NCBI RefSeq assembly: GCF_002368295.1
Contig: NZ_AP018248.1
Span: 7,333,323-7,397,322 of the forward strand
Reading direction: 5' to 3'
Source: Tolypothrix tenuis PCC 7101
GTDB lineage: Bacteria; Cyanobacteriota; Cyanobacteriia; Cyanobacteriales; Nostocaceae
Length of the DNA: 64,000 nt
Positions 45,447 to 53,384 of the stretch are shown here, in pieces (the stretch's first letter is position 1; each line of letters starts with the position of its first letter). The notes under the pieces are model-generated. The model was given only the letters and a program-made list of their open reading frames with translations, did not search any database and was not told where the DNA came from. A program made the position numbers and the translations under genes.

Positions 45447-45704
45447 TTATAAGAAAGTTTGATCTAAATAGCACCAACGCCAGTTTTCACCGCGTTCAAA
45501 TGACTGTACCAATGGATGATTAGTTGCATGAAAATGTTTGGTGGCGTGTTTGTTTTTTGAGGAATCACAGCAGCCGACATGGCCGCAAGTGAGGCACATA
45601 CGTAAATGCACCCAGCGATCGCCTGTTTTCAGACATTCTTCACATCCTTGGGCACTGGGGGTGACGCTTTGAATTTGCTCGAGATGATTGCAGCGTGAAC
45701 TCAT
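45447..45704 (-). CDS. UBP-type zinc-finger protein, 85 residues
   Basis: The ATG at 45704 with GAGGT six bases upstream is preferred to a TTG ten codons earlier. The protein is almost entirely one ZnF-UBP domain: CNHLEQI, GCEECLKTGDRWVHLRMCLTCGHVGC, HATKHFHATNHPLVQSF and NWRWCYLD, with the expected Cys and His ligands present. In eukaryotes this fold binds the C-terminus of ubiquitin. In bacteria the function of the stand-alone domain is unknown to me. It lies between a B element and a long empty region. Confidence 0.92.
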   Translation of the reverse strand: MSSRCNHLEQIQSVTPSAQGCEECLKTGDRWVHLRMCLTCGHVGCCDSSKNKHATKHFHATNHPLVQSFERGENWRWCYLDQTFL

Positions 45705-46253
45705 AAATACCTCGGATTTACATGAGATGGGCAAGCAGATTGAAAAGGTAATCGCCTATGGCAGACAGAAGGTGTTCAAATTAGCTATATATAGCTTTCT
45801 TAGAAATCATTTTCATACTCCTTAATCTCGGGTTAAGGATTTGATTATTTTGGTTATGGTTGTGAAAGATATATACAGCTGATGAGCCAAACTATTTTGC
45901 ACAATCTGAATGATTATGATTTTATCGATTAATGGTATATTCCAAAATTTATGATAAAAATCGTAAAATACTTTAATGTGAATTATATTTCATATACAAA
46001 AAGTATATAATCATCCGATTTGATTTCTGAAAAAATATCAGGACAAAGATGCGTTACGCTAACGCTAACGCATCCTACATAAGTTGTAAAAATCAAATAT
46101 GAGTTTTATAGAAGCATGGTATACCTAGAATTTTGTATATTAAAAGATTCTGCAATCTGTAAAAATATAATTAAAGCTACTTGAGAATTAGCCAGGGCTT
46201 TAGTGCTATAAATAATGACTATTCCTCAATACAAACTGATTTAGCTATTCAAT
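45705..46253. other. Intergenic region carrying repeat C copy 1
   Basis: About 550 bp. The segment 46015-46079 is a repeat (CCGATTTGATTTCTGAAAAA...ATGCGTTACGCTAACGC...), also found, interrupted, at 59639-60043. The rest has no gene that I can support. Confidence 0.55.
46015..46079 (+). repeat. Repeat C, copy 1 (uninterrupted)
   Basis: Begins CCGATTTGATTTCTGAAAAA and continues to GATGCGTTACGCTAACG followed by CTAACGCATCCTACA. The same sequence, with changes, is split by element B at 59695/60032, so this copy shows the empty site. Confidence 0.7.
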
Positions 46254-46451
46254 ATGATTAAACTCGACCAATTTTTAAAGTTAATAGGTATAGCCTCTAC
46301 AGGAGGACAAGCAAAACTGATAATTCTTGATGGTGAGGTAAAAGTTAATGGCATAGTTGAAACCCGGCGAGGAAGAAAATTATTCTCAGGCGATCAAGTG
46401 ACGGTAGAAGGGCAAACTTTTCTGGTTGGAGATGTAATTAATGAGTATTGA
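46254..46451 (+). CDS. S4-domain RNA-binding protein (YbcJ-like), 65 residues
   Basis: The protein is a single S4 fold: MIKLDQFLKLIGIASTGGQAK, then ILDGEVKVNG, followed by RRGRKLFSGDQVTVEGQTFLV. The length is normal for the YbcJ family, which binds RNA and has no assigned role. The last codons GAG TAT are followed by TGA, and that TGA belongs to the TTGACAC right end of the IS605 element inserted immediately downstream. The natural C-terminus might have been a little different. Confidence 0.9.
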   Translation: MIKLDQFLKLIGIASTGGQAKLIILDGEVKVNGIVETRRGRKLFSGDQVTVEGQTFLVGDVINEY

Positions 46452-46466
46452 CACTCCCCCGACTGT

Positions 46467-47945
46467 TTAAATTTCGCTTCGCTTATTTAAACAAAAAGTC
46501 GGGGGATTCTTAAGAGTCCACAAATGAACTCGTAATGGCGTAGTCAACGCGCCTCTACTGACTCCACTGAGGTTAATCCCCAATGTTGCCGCTACTTTAG
46601 AAACAATATTCGCTGCTCCATTGGTATCTGCATTGATATACCAATTGTTTGCAGTACGGAATAATCCGCGTTTTACTCGCTTACCTGATGACTTCCACCC
46701 TTCGGGTTTTTCACCATATTTTGGGAGACTATCGCCATCAACAAATGAGGCAGCAGAAGTATTAGCTTCTTCGGTTTCAACAAAATCAATGCCATATTGT
46801 TGGCAAAGTTGAATAATACGTTCTTTGAGCTTGGCTGTAGGAATTTGAACAAATTTCTGATTAGCTTTACGTCCCATATTTGCATTGTCTTTTTGTCCTT
46901 GATTCCAACCAAAGACAATTCGACCAATGCTATTTTCTAGGCAGTGACTAATCACTAATCTTGCTGCTTTGTTTACAGCATCTCTCATTTGGCGGTTACG
47001 TTTTTCTGTGATTGCAGCTAGTTGCTTAGACCAGAAACCTTGCTCTTTATTCTCTTTTAGACTGGCAACTCGCTTGTTATACCATTGGTTGAGAGACTTA
47101 AGGTGCTTCCCATCAACAATGAAGCTTGTGCCAATATTACTAACGCAAGTCAACCAGTTGTCAATGCCATGATCAATCCCTAATACCTTATTTGCAGACA
47201 GTTGAGATTTGATATCCTCAACAAGAGGCAGGGGGCAGGGGGAAAAGGAGCAGGGGGAAATGACCCCTGACTCCTGCCGTGGAGCGGAGCGGAACATGGG
47301 TCTGATTCCCCCACTTCTATCAAGTTGCTCTCGTTCAGGTGGGGTCGAATCCCCATCTGAACTATCCCCCTTGCTCCCTGCTAAGAGCCCCTTTTCCTCT
47401 TTTTCAACGGGATAAACAAATTCGGCATAAAAACATCTATTTCTGGGTAATATCCTGAGTTCTTTGATATCTTCCCACTTTAAATTTGATGGCATTGGTA
47501 AATAAATTGCATCAATGCCAAACCAAGTTTTTACTTGATTCCCTAACGGTATTCTAATTCCATCGTCTGTTAGTTTTAACCAACGCTTAGGGTAAGTGAC
47601 CGTGAATAATCCAGTTTTTCGATATTTTGGTAACGATGGTTTGTCTTGAAGTTCTCCGCGTTTCCAAAGTTTTGTTAATTCTTGGAATGACTTAAAAGCT
47701 TCTGCGACGTTATTACAAGTTTGCTGTGCTGAAGATACATACATCGCTCCAAAATGTTTATTCTTAGAGCGAACCATTTCAGCACATATTTCAGCCCGTT
47801 TAATTACTCTGCTAGTTTTAAAATAGATTTGTCTAGCGTAGTAAACAGAGCAGTTCCAAACTTTGTTTGATTCTGTGCATAGGTATTCAATAATAGCCTG
47901 AACATCAGGCGGAGCATGAATTAGCGTCTGTTGACATCCATACAT
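46467..47945 (-). CDS. tnpB: TnpB-like protein lacking zinc ribbon, with internal low-complexity insertion
   Basis: The 492 residues align to the TnpB scaffold: N-terminal helical region (about 1-180), RuvC-I VLGIDHG (Asp258), RuvC-III NWYINADTNGAAN (Asp440). In place of RuvC-II the segment reads GRIVFGWNQGQKD, without the usual Glu; glutamates near E390-E393 (FVETEEANTS) might substitute. No CxxC zinc ribbon is visible. Residues about 184-240 (KGLLAGSKGDSSDGDSTP onward) are a low-complexity stretch encoded by repeat DNA (47209-47410), in frame. It belongs to the cyanobacterial zinc-less TnpB branch and its nuclease activity is uncertain. Confidence 0.88.
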   Translation of the reverse strand: MYGCQQTLIHAPPDVQAIIEYLCTESNKVWNCSVYYARQIYFKTSRVIKRAEICAEMVRSKNKHFGAMYVSSAQQTCNNVAEAFKSFQELTKLWKRGELQDKPSLPKYRKTGLFTVTYPKRWLKLTDDGIRIPLGNQVKTWFGIDAIYLPMPSNLKWEDIKELRILPRNRCFYAEFVYPVEKEEKGLLAGSKGDSSDGDSTPPEREQLDRSGGIRPMFRSAPRQESGVISPCSFSPCPLPLVEDIKSQLSANKVLGIDHGIDNWLTCVSNIGTSFIVDGKHLKSLNQWYNKRVASLKENKEQGFWSKQLAAITEKRNRQMRDAVNKAARLVISHCLENSIGRIVFGWNQGQKDNANMGRKANQKFVQIPTAKLKERIIQLCQQYGIDFVETEEANTSAASFVDGDSLPKYGEKPEGWKSSGKRVKRGLFRTANNWYINADTNGAANIVSKVAATLGINLSGVSRGALTTPLRVHLWTLKNPPTFCLNKRSEI

Positions 47946-47991
47946 AATTTTGTCGATATCTTTATACTAAACGACAGTATATCACAAGATA

Positions 47992-48435
47992 ATGAGATTA
48001 AACATGATGATTGAAAAATGGCGAGACTTCATGCGTAAACAGACTTTTGAGTATCAGCACTATAATCACTCTGTAGGTTTGGCTATTGTTCATTTCGTTT
48101 TCATCCCGAAGCGTCGTAAACCAGTCTTGAAAGGTGAAATCAGAAATCGCCTTTATCAAATATGGCAAGAATTAGCTGCGGAGAAAAAATGGAACATCCG
48201 AGCTTTAGAAATTGCTCCAGACCATATCCACTTGTTTGTTGAGATTAACCCAACAGATCCAATTCATTTAGTTGTTAAAGCTTTTAAAGGAAGGTCTTCA
48301 AATTATCTACGCAAAGAGTTTCCTGAACTACTGAAACTACCTAGCTTATGGAGTAAAAGTTACTTTTTCAGCACGGCAGGTAATGTTAGTGCTGAAACCA
48401 TCCAGAAGTATATTGAAGACCCACATCATTACTAG
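47992..48435 (+). CDS. tnpA: IS200/IS605-family Y1 transposase TnpA
   Basis: The 147 residues carry the HUH motif HIHLFV (in APDHIHLFVEI, about 81-91) and the single catalytic tyrosine in IQKYIEDPHHY near the C-terminus. The usual RNRLYQIWQEL and KAFKGRSSNYLRKEFPEL segments are present. The protein cuts and joins single-stranded DNA at the element's ends. The gene diverges from tnpB by 46 bp. It could also mobilise in trans the tnpB-only element at 22430, which has the same right end. Confidence 0.94.
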   Translation: MRLNMMIEKWRDFMRKQTFEYQHYNHSVGLAIVHFVFIPKRRKPVLKGEIRNRLYQIWQELAAEKKWNIRALEIAPDHIHLFVEINPTDPIHLVVKAFKGRSSNYLRKEFPELLKLPSLWSKSYFFSTAGNVSAETIQKYIEDPHHY

Positions 48436-48522
48436 GCGACTAAAGTCGCACGGGTCGCTTTTCCGCCTCGCTCTGAAGAGACGAGGCGGAAAAGCTTCCC
48501 GCTATTTTCGGGTGTTATGAAT

Positions 48523-48573
48523 TGGGTAATAGGTAATAGGTAATAGGTAATAGGTAATTGGTAATGGGTAATT
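48523..48573. repeat. Heptamer tandem repeat (GGTAATA)n
   Basis: Six to seven copies of GGTAATA/GGTAATT heptamers follow the IS left end, ahead of the HD-Pnk stop. Confidence 0.85.
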
Positions 48574-48647
48574 GAGGAGTAGAGAGATAAAAAGTAATTA
48601 ATGACGAATATTAAATGCCCAATACCCAATTCCCCAAGCCCAATTCT

Positions 48648-49781
48648 CTATACAATCCAATCTACTGCCTGTGCTTCAGTAATATCAGGCACATCTAAGC
48701 GGTTTTTCAAGCGATAAAGTACTTTTTCTGGAACTTTGGCAGTGCGATCGCAGTTTCTCCGCAATAGTTCTTGCCAAGGTGTTTCTAAGTAAACAATGCG
48801 AATTCGACCTTGATAATTAGCAAACATTCGTATGAGCATTCCCCGTAATTGGCGGCTCAGGTTAGTGGCATTCCATACAAAAGATTGTCCATTTCGCATA
48901 TATTCTTTAGCTAAGGCTTTAGCTGCATTTGCTACTACACCTTGGTCGTCTTCTGGGTCAATTCCCATTTGCTGACGCAGTTTATCTAGAGAAATTACCT
49001 GCCAATCGGGGAGATTTTCTTTGATCCAAGTATCTTTTCCTGAACCTGGTAATCCTGACATCATCACCACCTGAAAGCGCGTGTCGTCGTATGCTTCATA
49101 GTTTGGGTTACCATTTTCCTTTTGAAAATAAATAAACCGACTGTGCGCTGATGGGAATTGTCTTGGTTGGTCAAAGCAGTGATTTTCTTGGCAAAATTCG
49201 CGAAAGAAGTTTATACGTTCGAGTAATTGCGCTTGGTCATTGCAGTATCGCCCGCGCACATCTGCTTCTGCAAGTGTCGCCAGCATATCACAACGAATGA
49301 TTTGGCTAGCTTTGATCACTGCCCGTTCTGGGTTGGACTTATCCCAAAACCATAGGGGTAAACTACCATATTTCACCAAAGAAGCGATCGCCTCCCGTTG
49401 TTTAAATGGTACTTGCAAATCCCAAAGAATCTGCTGTGTCATTTTTGTACCTTGGACTACGTGACCTTTCGAGGATATAGCACCATCGTCTGCTATTTCA
49501 GTAGCCGCAGGTTTTGCCACATCATGCAGTAAAGCGGCTGCAAATAAGACAGATTGCTCTTTGGTTGTTAATGCTCGCCATTGAGGTAAAGCAACTAAAG
49601 CTTCACATACTAATTTAGTATGAATAAGAACATCGCCTTCGGCATGATAGCGCGGATCTTGGGGACAATCCGCAAGCGATCGCAACCAATCAAATTCTGC
49701 TTCCAGCGCCGACCAATTAATCGACCAATCAGTTTCGCTGGGACAATAAGGAAAAGACCAATCTTGACTAGAGGAATTCAT
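48648..49781 (-). CDS. HD-Pnk: HD phosphohydrolase fused to 5'-polynucleotide kinase
   Basis: The real start is probably ATG 49781 (377 residues); the longer frame to 49856 would translate a heptamer repeat. The N-terminal half (about 45-200) is an HD-type domain: HTKLVCEAL, ALLHDVAKP (His86-Asp87), HVVQGTKM. The C-terminal half (about 235-377) is a P-loop kinase: MSGLPGSGKDTW (Walker A about 243-251), VISLDKLRQQMG, FVWNATNLSRQLR, and the lid VYLETPWQELLRRN. This is the layout of bacterial HD-Pnk end-healing enzymes, which remove 2',3'-phosphates and phosphorylate 5'-OH ends. The RNA ligase gene lies 75 bp upstream on the same strand, so the two form a repair cassette. Confidence 0.92.
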   Translation of the reverse strand: MNSSSQDWSFPYCPSETDWSINWSALEAEFDWLRSLADCPQDPRYHAEGDVLIHTKLVCEALVALPQWRALTTKEQSVLFAAALLHDVAKPAATEIADDGAISSKGHVVQGTKMTQQILWDLQVPFKQREAIASLVKYGSLPLWFWDKSNPERAVIKASQIIRCDMLATLAEADVRGRYCNDQAQLLERINFFREFCQENHCFDQPRQFPSAHSRFIYFQKENGNPNYEAYDDTRFQVVMMSGLPGSGKDTWIKENLPDWQVISLDKLRQQMGIDPEDDQGVVANAAKALAKEYMRNGQSFVWNATNLSRQLRGMLIRMFANYQGRIRIVYLETPWQELLRRNCDRTAKVPEKVLYRLKNRLDVPDITEAQAVDWIV

Positions 49782-49816
49782 AAGTTTTACGCTTTGAATG
49801 ATGAAGGGGATGAGGG

Positions 49817-49861
49817 GGAAATGCCCAATGCCCAATGCCCCATGCCCAATGACCAATTACC
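49817..49861. repeat. Heptamer tandem repeat between the ligase and HD-Pnk genes
   Basis: Copies of TGCCCAA/TGCCCCA heptamers fill the 75-bp gap between the two RNA-repair genes and overlap the ligase stop codon region. Confidence 0.8.
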
Positions 49862-50642
49862 CAAACAAATCTGCATCAGAACGCAACACATTAGGTATGA
49901 TTGGGCGATTGAGCCAATGCCCATCGGATTGTTGAATGGTGGTTAAAAAGCTAGAACGCACGTATTTATAACGCGCAATTACTGTATCTCCTGGTTCAAC
50001 TTTGATATATAAACCTTCCATCAACGAACTTTGGTCAGTTTGTTTGAGGGAACGTTCCACATCAAGTCCTCTTTCCTGACAAATTTGGCGGAAAGTTTGC
50101 AAATGTGCGGGGGTTTGATAATGTGACTCACCCACCAAACCAATCATTTGCTTGTAGGATAGGAGCTTACCGGAAAACAGTACAGGTACAGAACATAAAG
50201 GTAATCCAGCTAGTAACTGCTGACGGCTTTTAGTACTGAGAAATACTTGCTTTTCTAAATCCAGTACGTCGTACTCTAAAAAGTAGTGTGGTAAGGCATC
50301 ATAAAATACTGTGTGCTTCGCATACAGCCATTCTCCAAAGAGAATATAGCGACTTCCCAATACCTGCCAAAAAGCTAAAGCGTGAGTATGCGCCCACTGT
50401 TTAAACAAATTGAAGTGCTTTTCTCGCGCCCCACCTGTTAAATAGTGTCCTCGACTTTGCAGTCTGATTTGACCATCAGCAGCAAAACTAATAGCTGCAT
50501 TAGCACCATCAACTTTTTCTTCAACAACTACATACTGTTCTTTGAGTGCATCAAAGGGAATACTCTCTAGGTCTTCATCCCCAGGTTGTAACCGCGAACC
50601 CTGAATGTGATGGGTACGCGGATATTTATAGATTTGTTCCAT
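49857..50642 (-). CDS. RNA ligase (Rnl2-like nucleotidyltransferase)
   Basis: From ATG 50642 the protein has 261 residues; the longer frame starting at 50714 has an unconvincing leader. The ligase motifs are in order: motif I VVEEKVDGANAA with Lys43 as AMP acceptor, motif Ia RLQSRGHYLT, motif III/IIIa FGEWLYAKHTVFYD, motif IV SLMEGLYIKVE, and motif V ARYKYVRSSF. This fits an ATP-dependent Rnl2-type RNA ligase that seals 3'-OH/5'-phosphate ends. It is followed by HD-Pnk, which can make exactly such ends from cleaved RNA. No RtcB-type enzyme is in the window. Confidence 0.92.
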   Translation of the reverse strand: MEQIYKYPRTHHIQGSRLQPGDEDLESIPFDALKEQYVVVEEKVDGANAAISFAADGQIRLQSRGHYLTGGAREKHFNLFKQWAHTHALAFWQVLGSRYILFGEWLYAKHTVFYDALPHYFLEYDVLDLEKQVFLSTKSRQQLLAGLPLCSVPVLFSGKLLSYKQMIGLVGESHYQTPAHLQTFRQICQERGLDVERSLKQTDQSSLMEGLYIKVEPGDTVIARYKYVRSSFLTTIQQSDGHWLNRPIIPNVLRSDADLFG

Positions 50643-50868
50643 GACTTTTCTACCTTGGTGATAACAATCAAATAATTGCGTGACGAATTGACACGAATAA
50701 GCAATTTTTCTCAAGAGGAGAATCAGGAATTGCTAGCATTCGCCATTGAAGTGAATTTGATTGAGATCAGGGACTACATATTCTTTTACCGTAGTTTTCC
50801 AAGAGTAGTGATTTTATAATACATATACTCCACAGGCTAGGGCAATGTTTCCGGAAGCGAGCATTTAG

Positions 50869-50897
50869 AACCCCGACTTTTTCAAAAAATCGGGGTT
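50869..50897. repeat. Palindrome, possible terminator
   Basis: AACCCCGA and TCGGGGTT enclose a 13-nt AT-rich loop in the 675-bp gap upstream of the RNA ligase gene. It is a common dispersed hairpin in cyanobacteria. Confidence 0.65.
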
Positions 50898-50970
50898 ATG
50901 GGATGTAAGTTTTGCTGAAGTGAGTGGTATTTAAACTTATATATACTGATAGGTTAGCGAAACAAAATCA

Positions 50971-51102
50971 TACCAATTCAAATAATGTTTGCGACAGATA
51001 AATTCTTTATAAGGGCACGGCATCTTCAATCTTTTGGCATATCAAATATCTTACTGGTGCCGTGCCCCTACTCATCTGTCGCGTTCTTTTTTCAAAATGG
51101 TA
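50971..51102 (+). mobile_element. Element B, copy 3 (132 bp, intact)
   Basis: Left end TACCAATTC...GTTTGCGACAGA and right end (complement) TACCATTTTG...GCGACAGATG. It is flanked by TCA on both sides (50968-50970 and 51103-51105). The interior contains a second inverted repeat, GGGCACGGCA...TGCCGTGCCC. It has no insertion and shows the empty structure of B. Confidence 0.85.
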
Positions 51103-51277
51103 TCAGATTGCGATCGCATATTGATTTTTATGATTTAAAAATATAAATAATACTAAAAAGCACAGTTTTTTTGAAAGATAACTTTGAGAGTTTTAATAAT
51201 TGATAGTATTCTTGCAATAGATGAGATTATCCACCTGGATAACCAAGTGGATATGATGGGGGATGGAGAAGGGGGAA

Positions 51278-51307
51278 TGGGTAATTGGTAATTGGTAATT
51301 GGTAGTT
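51278..51307. repeat. Heptamer tandem repeat (GGTAATT)n
   Basis: Four copies of GGTAATT directly after the stop codon of the PaaK-like gene (on its downstream side). Confidence 0.85.
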
Positions 51308-51317
51308 AGGAACTACT

Positions 51318-52829
51318 TTACTTGCGGGTATATCGATGTTTTACGCCAATGGGGAAATATTCTGGATCGCCAGTAGGCGTTAATGCAACCTGTGGCATTT
51401 GGTATTCTTTGGGAACGTAGTTAGCAAACTCGCTGTTGAGGCGGAGAAGTTCAGAGAGAATTGAGGATGCGATCGCATCTCTTTTATCAACGCTGGCCTC
51501 TACTCCCGGTGCTAACTCTACAACCACAGATAATAAGCGGTTCTGGTCTGCGTCTTCTTTGACCTGCAACACAAATTTACCTGTTACCCATTGGGGAATT
51601 GGCGATCGCTCTAGACCAACTGTGACATTTTCCGGATAGATATTGGCACCAAAGTAAGAAACTGTAAAATTAGACCTTCCAAAAACATAAACAAAAGGTA
51701 AGGGGTGAATTCCTCTCGTTGGCTGAATGTCGGTAGCTAGGCTTTCATCTTGCAATGGATCGAATCCCCATTCTGCCAAAAACTTCAGCATGGCATCATA
51801 ACTCATGATGCCGCCTGTATCTAAGATGTTATAACGCACTAAAGGAATGCCATTGTCTCCAGAAAATAGCAATGTGCCATTCTCAACTTCAAAAAATCGG
51901 CTGATGGGGTCATACTGTACTAGCGTTGGTAATCGAGATTCCCCAAATAATGCTTTGGCTGCATCGGGATGTTGTGCTAAAAAACGACGAATGCAGATAC
52001 TCAAAGGTGTTTCATTTCCTAATACACCTGCATCAGCAGTTCCGTAAAGTGATGCAAAATCATAGCAGGGATTTTGTGAACCTATGCGTTCCCCAACTAA
52101 ACTGCGCCATTCTTCACTAAATACCTCTCCCGCCATCACCAACTTAATATGATATTGCTGCCACTGTACGCCACGGGCAATGCCTGTATCAATCACATCT
52201 TTCAAAAATGGTGGATATCCTAACAAGACAACTTGCTCAAATCCCGAACCAAGCTCCTGTACAACCCGCAAGATTTCATCTTTATTATTACCAGGAGTAA
52301 TCATCGTCACAGGGTAACCTTTGCTGGCGAGGTAACGACAGCAATTTGTCGTGAACATTCCCCCTACCCATGTACCCAAAGTAAAGCAAACCACTGCTAA
52401 GGTACGTTTGGTATCTGCAGAAAAACTATCGTGAAAAATTTGCTCAAAGCGGGTGGCGATTTGCAATTCATCAGTGAAGAAGCGCGGCCAAAATGTCGGT
52501 TTACCAGTGGAACCAGAAGAAGCAGCAATCATGTCACATTCTGACAATTGGCCGTAACGACACAAATCAGTTAAAGGATAACGCTGAATGTAATTTTCCT
52601 TGGCGATCGCAGGTAATTTTTGGAAATCCGCTAAACTCTGGATAGTCGCCGCATCAATATTTTCTGCCGCTAGAAAAGCTTTGTATGCTGGTACATTAGC
52701 AGCCACATCATGAAATAAAGCTAAAGCTGCTGCTTCGGCTGAAGTTGCGAGATGTTGTTGTAATAGTGTTTCTAGGGGAGTAGATAAAAAATCTTGAAAG
52801 GCTGTGATTGCTTTTTGGGACTTGTGCAT
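51318..52829 (-). CDS. PaaK-like adenylate-forming enzyme
   Basis: ATG 52829 (503 residues) is chosen; a frame extended to 52919 would translate a tandem repeat into NPQSPIP-type nonsense. The protein resembles phenylacetate-CoA ligase: an N-terminal helical part, the P-loop-like SSGSTGKPTFW (about 104-114), FASLYGTADAG, and FSGDNGIPLVRYNILDTGGIM near 330. The C-terminal region (about 400-500) has SYFGANIYPENV and ends GVKHRYTRK. It should activate a carboxylic acid as its adenylate and perhaps CoA ester. The substrate is unknown. No pathway neighbours were recognised. Confidence 0.88.
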   Translation of the reverse strand: MHKSQKAITAFQDFLSTPLETLLQQHLATSAEAAALALFHDVAANVPAYKAFLAAENIDAATIQSLADFQKLPAIAKENYIQRYPLTDLCRYGQLSECDMIAASSGSTGKPTFWPRFFTDELQIATRFEQIFHDSFSADTKRTLAVVCFTLGTWVGGMFTTNCCRYLASKGYPVTMITPGNNKDEILRVVQELGSGFEQVVLLGYPPFLKDVIDTGIARGVQWQQYHIKLVMAGEVFSEEWRSLVGERIGSQNPCYDFASLYGTADAGVLGNETPLSICIRRFLAQHPDAAKALFGESRLPTLVQYDPISRFFEVENGTLLFSGDNGIPLVRYNILDTGGIMSYDAMLKFLAEWGFDPLQDESLATDIQPTRGIHPLPFVYVFGRSNFTVSYFGANIYPENVTVGLERSPIPQWVTGKFVLQVKEDADQNRLLSVVVELAPGVEASVDKRDAIASSILSELLRLNSEFANYVPKEYQMPQVALTPTGDPEYFPIGVKHRYTRK

Positions 52830-52886
52830 GGGTTGGGGATTGGGGATTGGGGATTGGGGATTGGGGATTGGGGGCTGGGGATTGGG
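52829..52886. repeat. Heptamer tandem repeat (GGGGATT)n
   Basis: About seven GGGGATT units (one GGGGGCT variant) begin right at the start codon of the PaaK-like gene, in its upstream region. Confidence 0.9.
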
Positions 52887-52952
52887 GAACTCGGGGCCCC
52901 CTCTGGGGATAAGGGGCAATGGGGACTGGGGACTGGGGAAATGATATGTGAC

Positions 52953-52972
52953 AGACGCGATTCATCGCGTCT
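52953..52972. repeat. Palindrome related to that at 41500
   Basis: AGACGCGATTCATCGCGTCT, the core of the 32-bp palindrome at 41500-41531, with one mismatch at the centre. Confidence 0.75.
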
Positions 52973-52994
52973 CTACAATTGTTGACTCTTATTT

Positions 52995-53026
52995 AATTAC
53001 GAATTACGAATTACGAATTACGAATT
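52995..53026. repeat. Heptamer tandem repeat (AATTACG)n
   Basis: Four to five copies of AATTACG just before the glutaredoxin-like gene. The gene's ribosome-binding site (GGAAGG) lies immediately after the array. Confidence 0.85.
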
Positions 53027-53045
53027 AGAGAACGGAAGGTAAAAA

Positions 53046-53333
53046 ATGAGATTGATTTTATATACGAAACCAGGATGTCATTTATGCGAGGGTTTGCAGG
53101 AAAAGCTGGAAAAAGTCCAAAATATTAGTTTTGAGTTAGAACTGCGGGATATTACGACTCGTGATGATTGGTTTTTAGCTTATCAGTATGAGGTTCCGGT
53201 TTTATATTTCTCTGAAAGTAAAGCTACAGGCGACACAGGAGAAAACTTAATAGAAAAACCTTTGCCACGCCCTTCTCCTCGTGCTAGTGTGCAGCAGTTG
53301 GAGCAGATGCTGCATAAGTATTTGTCCAATTAG
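53046..53333 (+). CDS. Glutaredoxin-like protein, 95 residues
   Basis: The N-terminus reads MRLILYTKPGCHLCEGL, a thioredoxin-fold CxxC active site (Cys11, Cys14). The cis-proline comes in YEVPVLYF, followed by a short variable insert (ESKATGDTGENL) and a helix ending EQMLHKYL. It is like the small DUF836/glutaredoxin family. It should act in thiol redox reactions in the cytoplasm. It precedes murE by 51 bp on the same strand and may be co-transcribed. GGAAGG lies upstream of the ATG. Confidence 0.92.
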   Translation: MRLILYTKPGCHLCEGLQEKLEKVQNISFELELRDITTRDDWFLAYQYEVPVLYFSESKATGDTGENLIEKPLPRPSPRASVQQLEQMLHKYLSN

Positions 53334-53384
53334 TACAATAATGCACAATAAACGCAAGATATAGTGTGTGACGAGGTTCACAAG

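Larger units (their letters stand above)
46448..48520 (-). mobile_element. IS605-type element with divergent tnpA and tnpB
   Basis: The right end is at 46448 (GAATCCCCCGAC...GTCGGGGGAGTGTCAA on the minus strand), as in the element at 23776. The left end, near 48520, holds CCCG/CGGG and a 13-bp hairpin (48458-48470 with 48482-48494). Between these ends lie tnpB (minus) and tnpA (plus). The organisation matches IS605. The exact left boundary is approximate. Confidence 0.85.
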
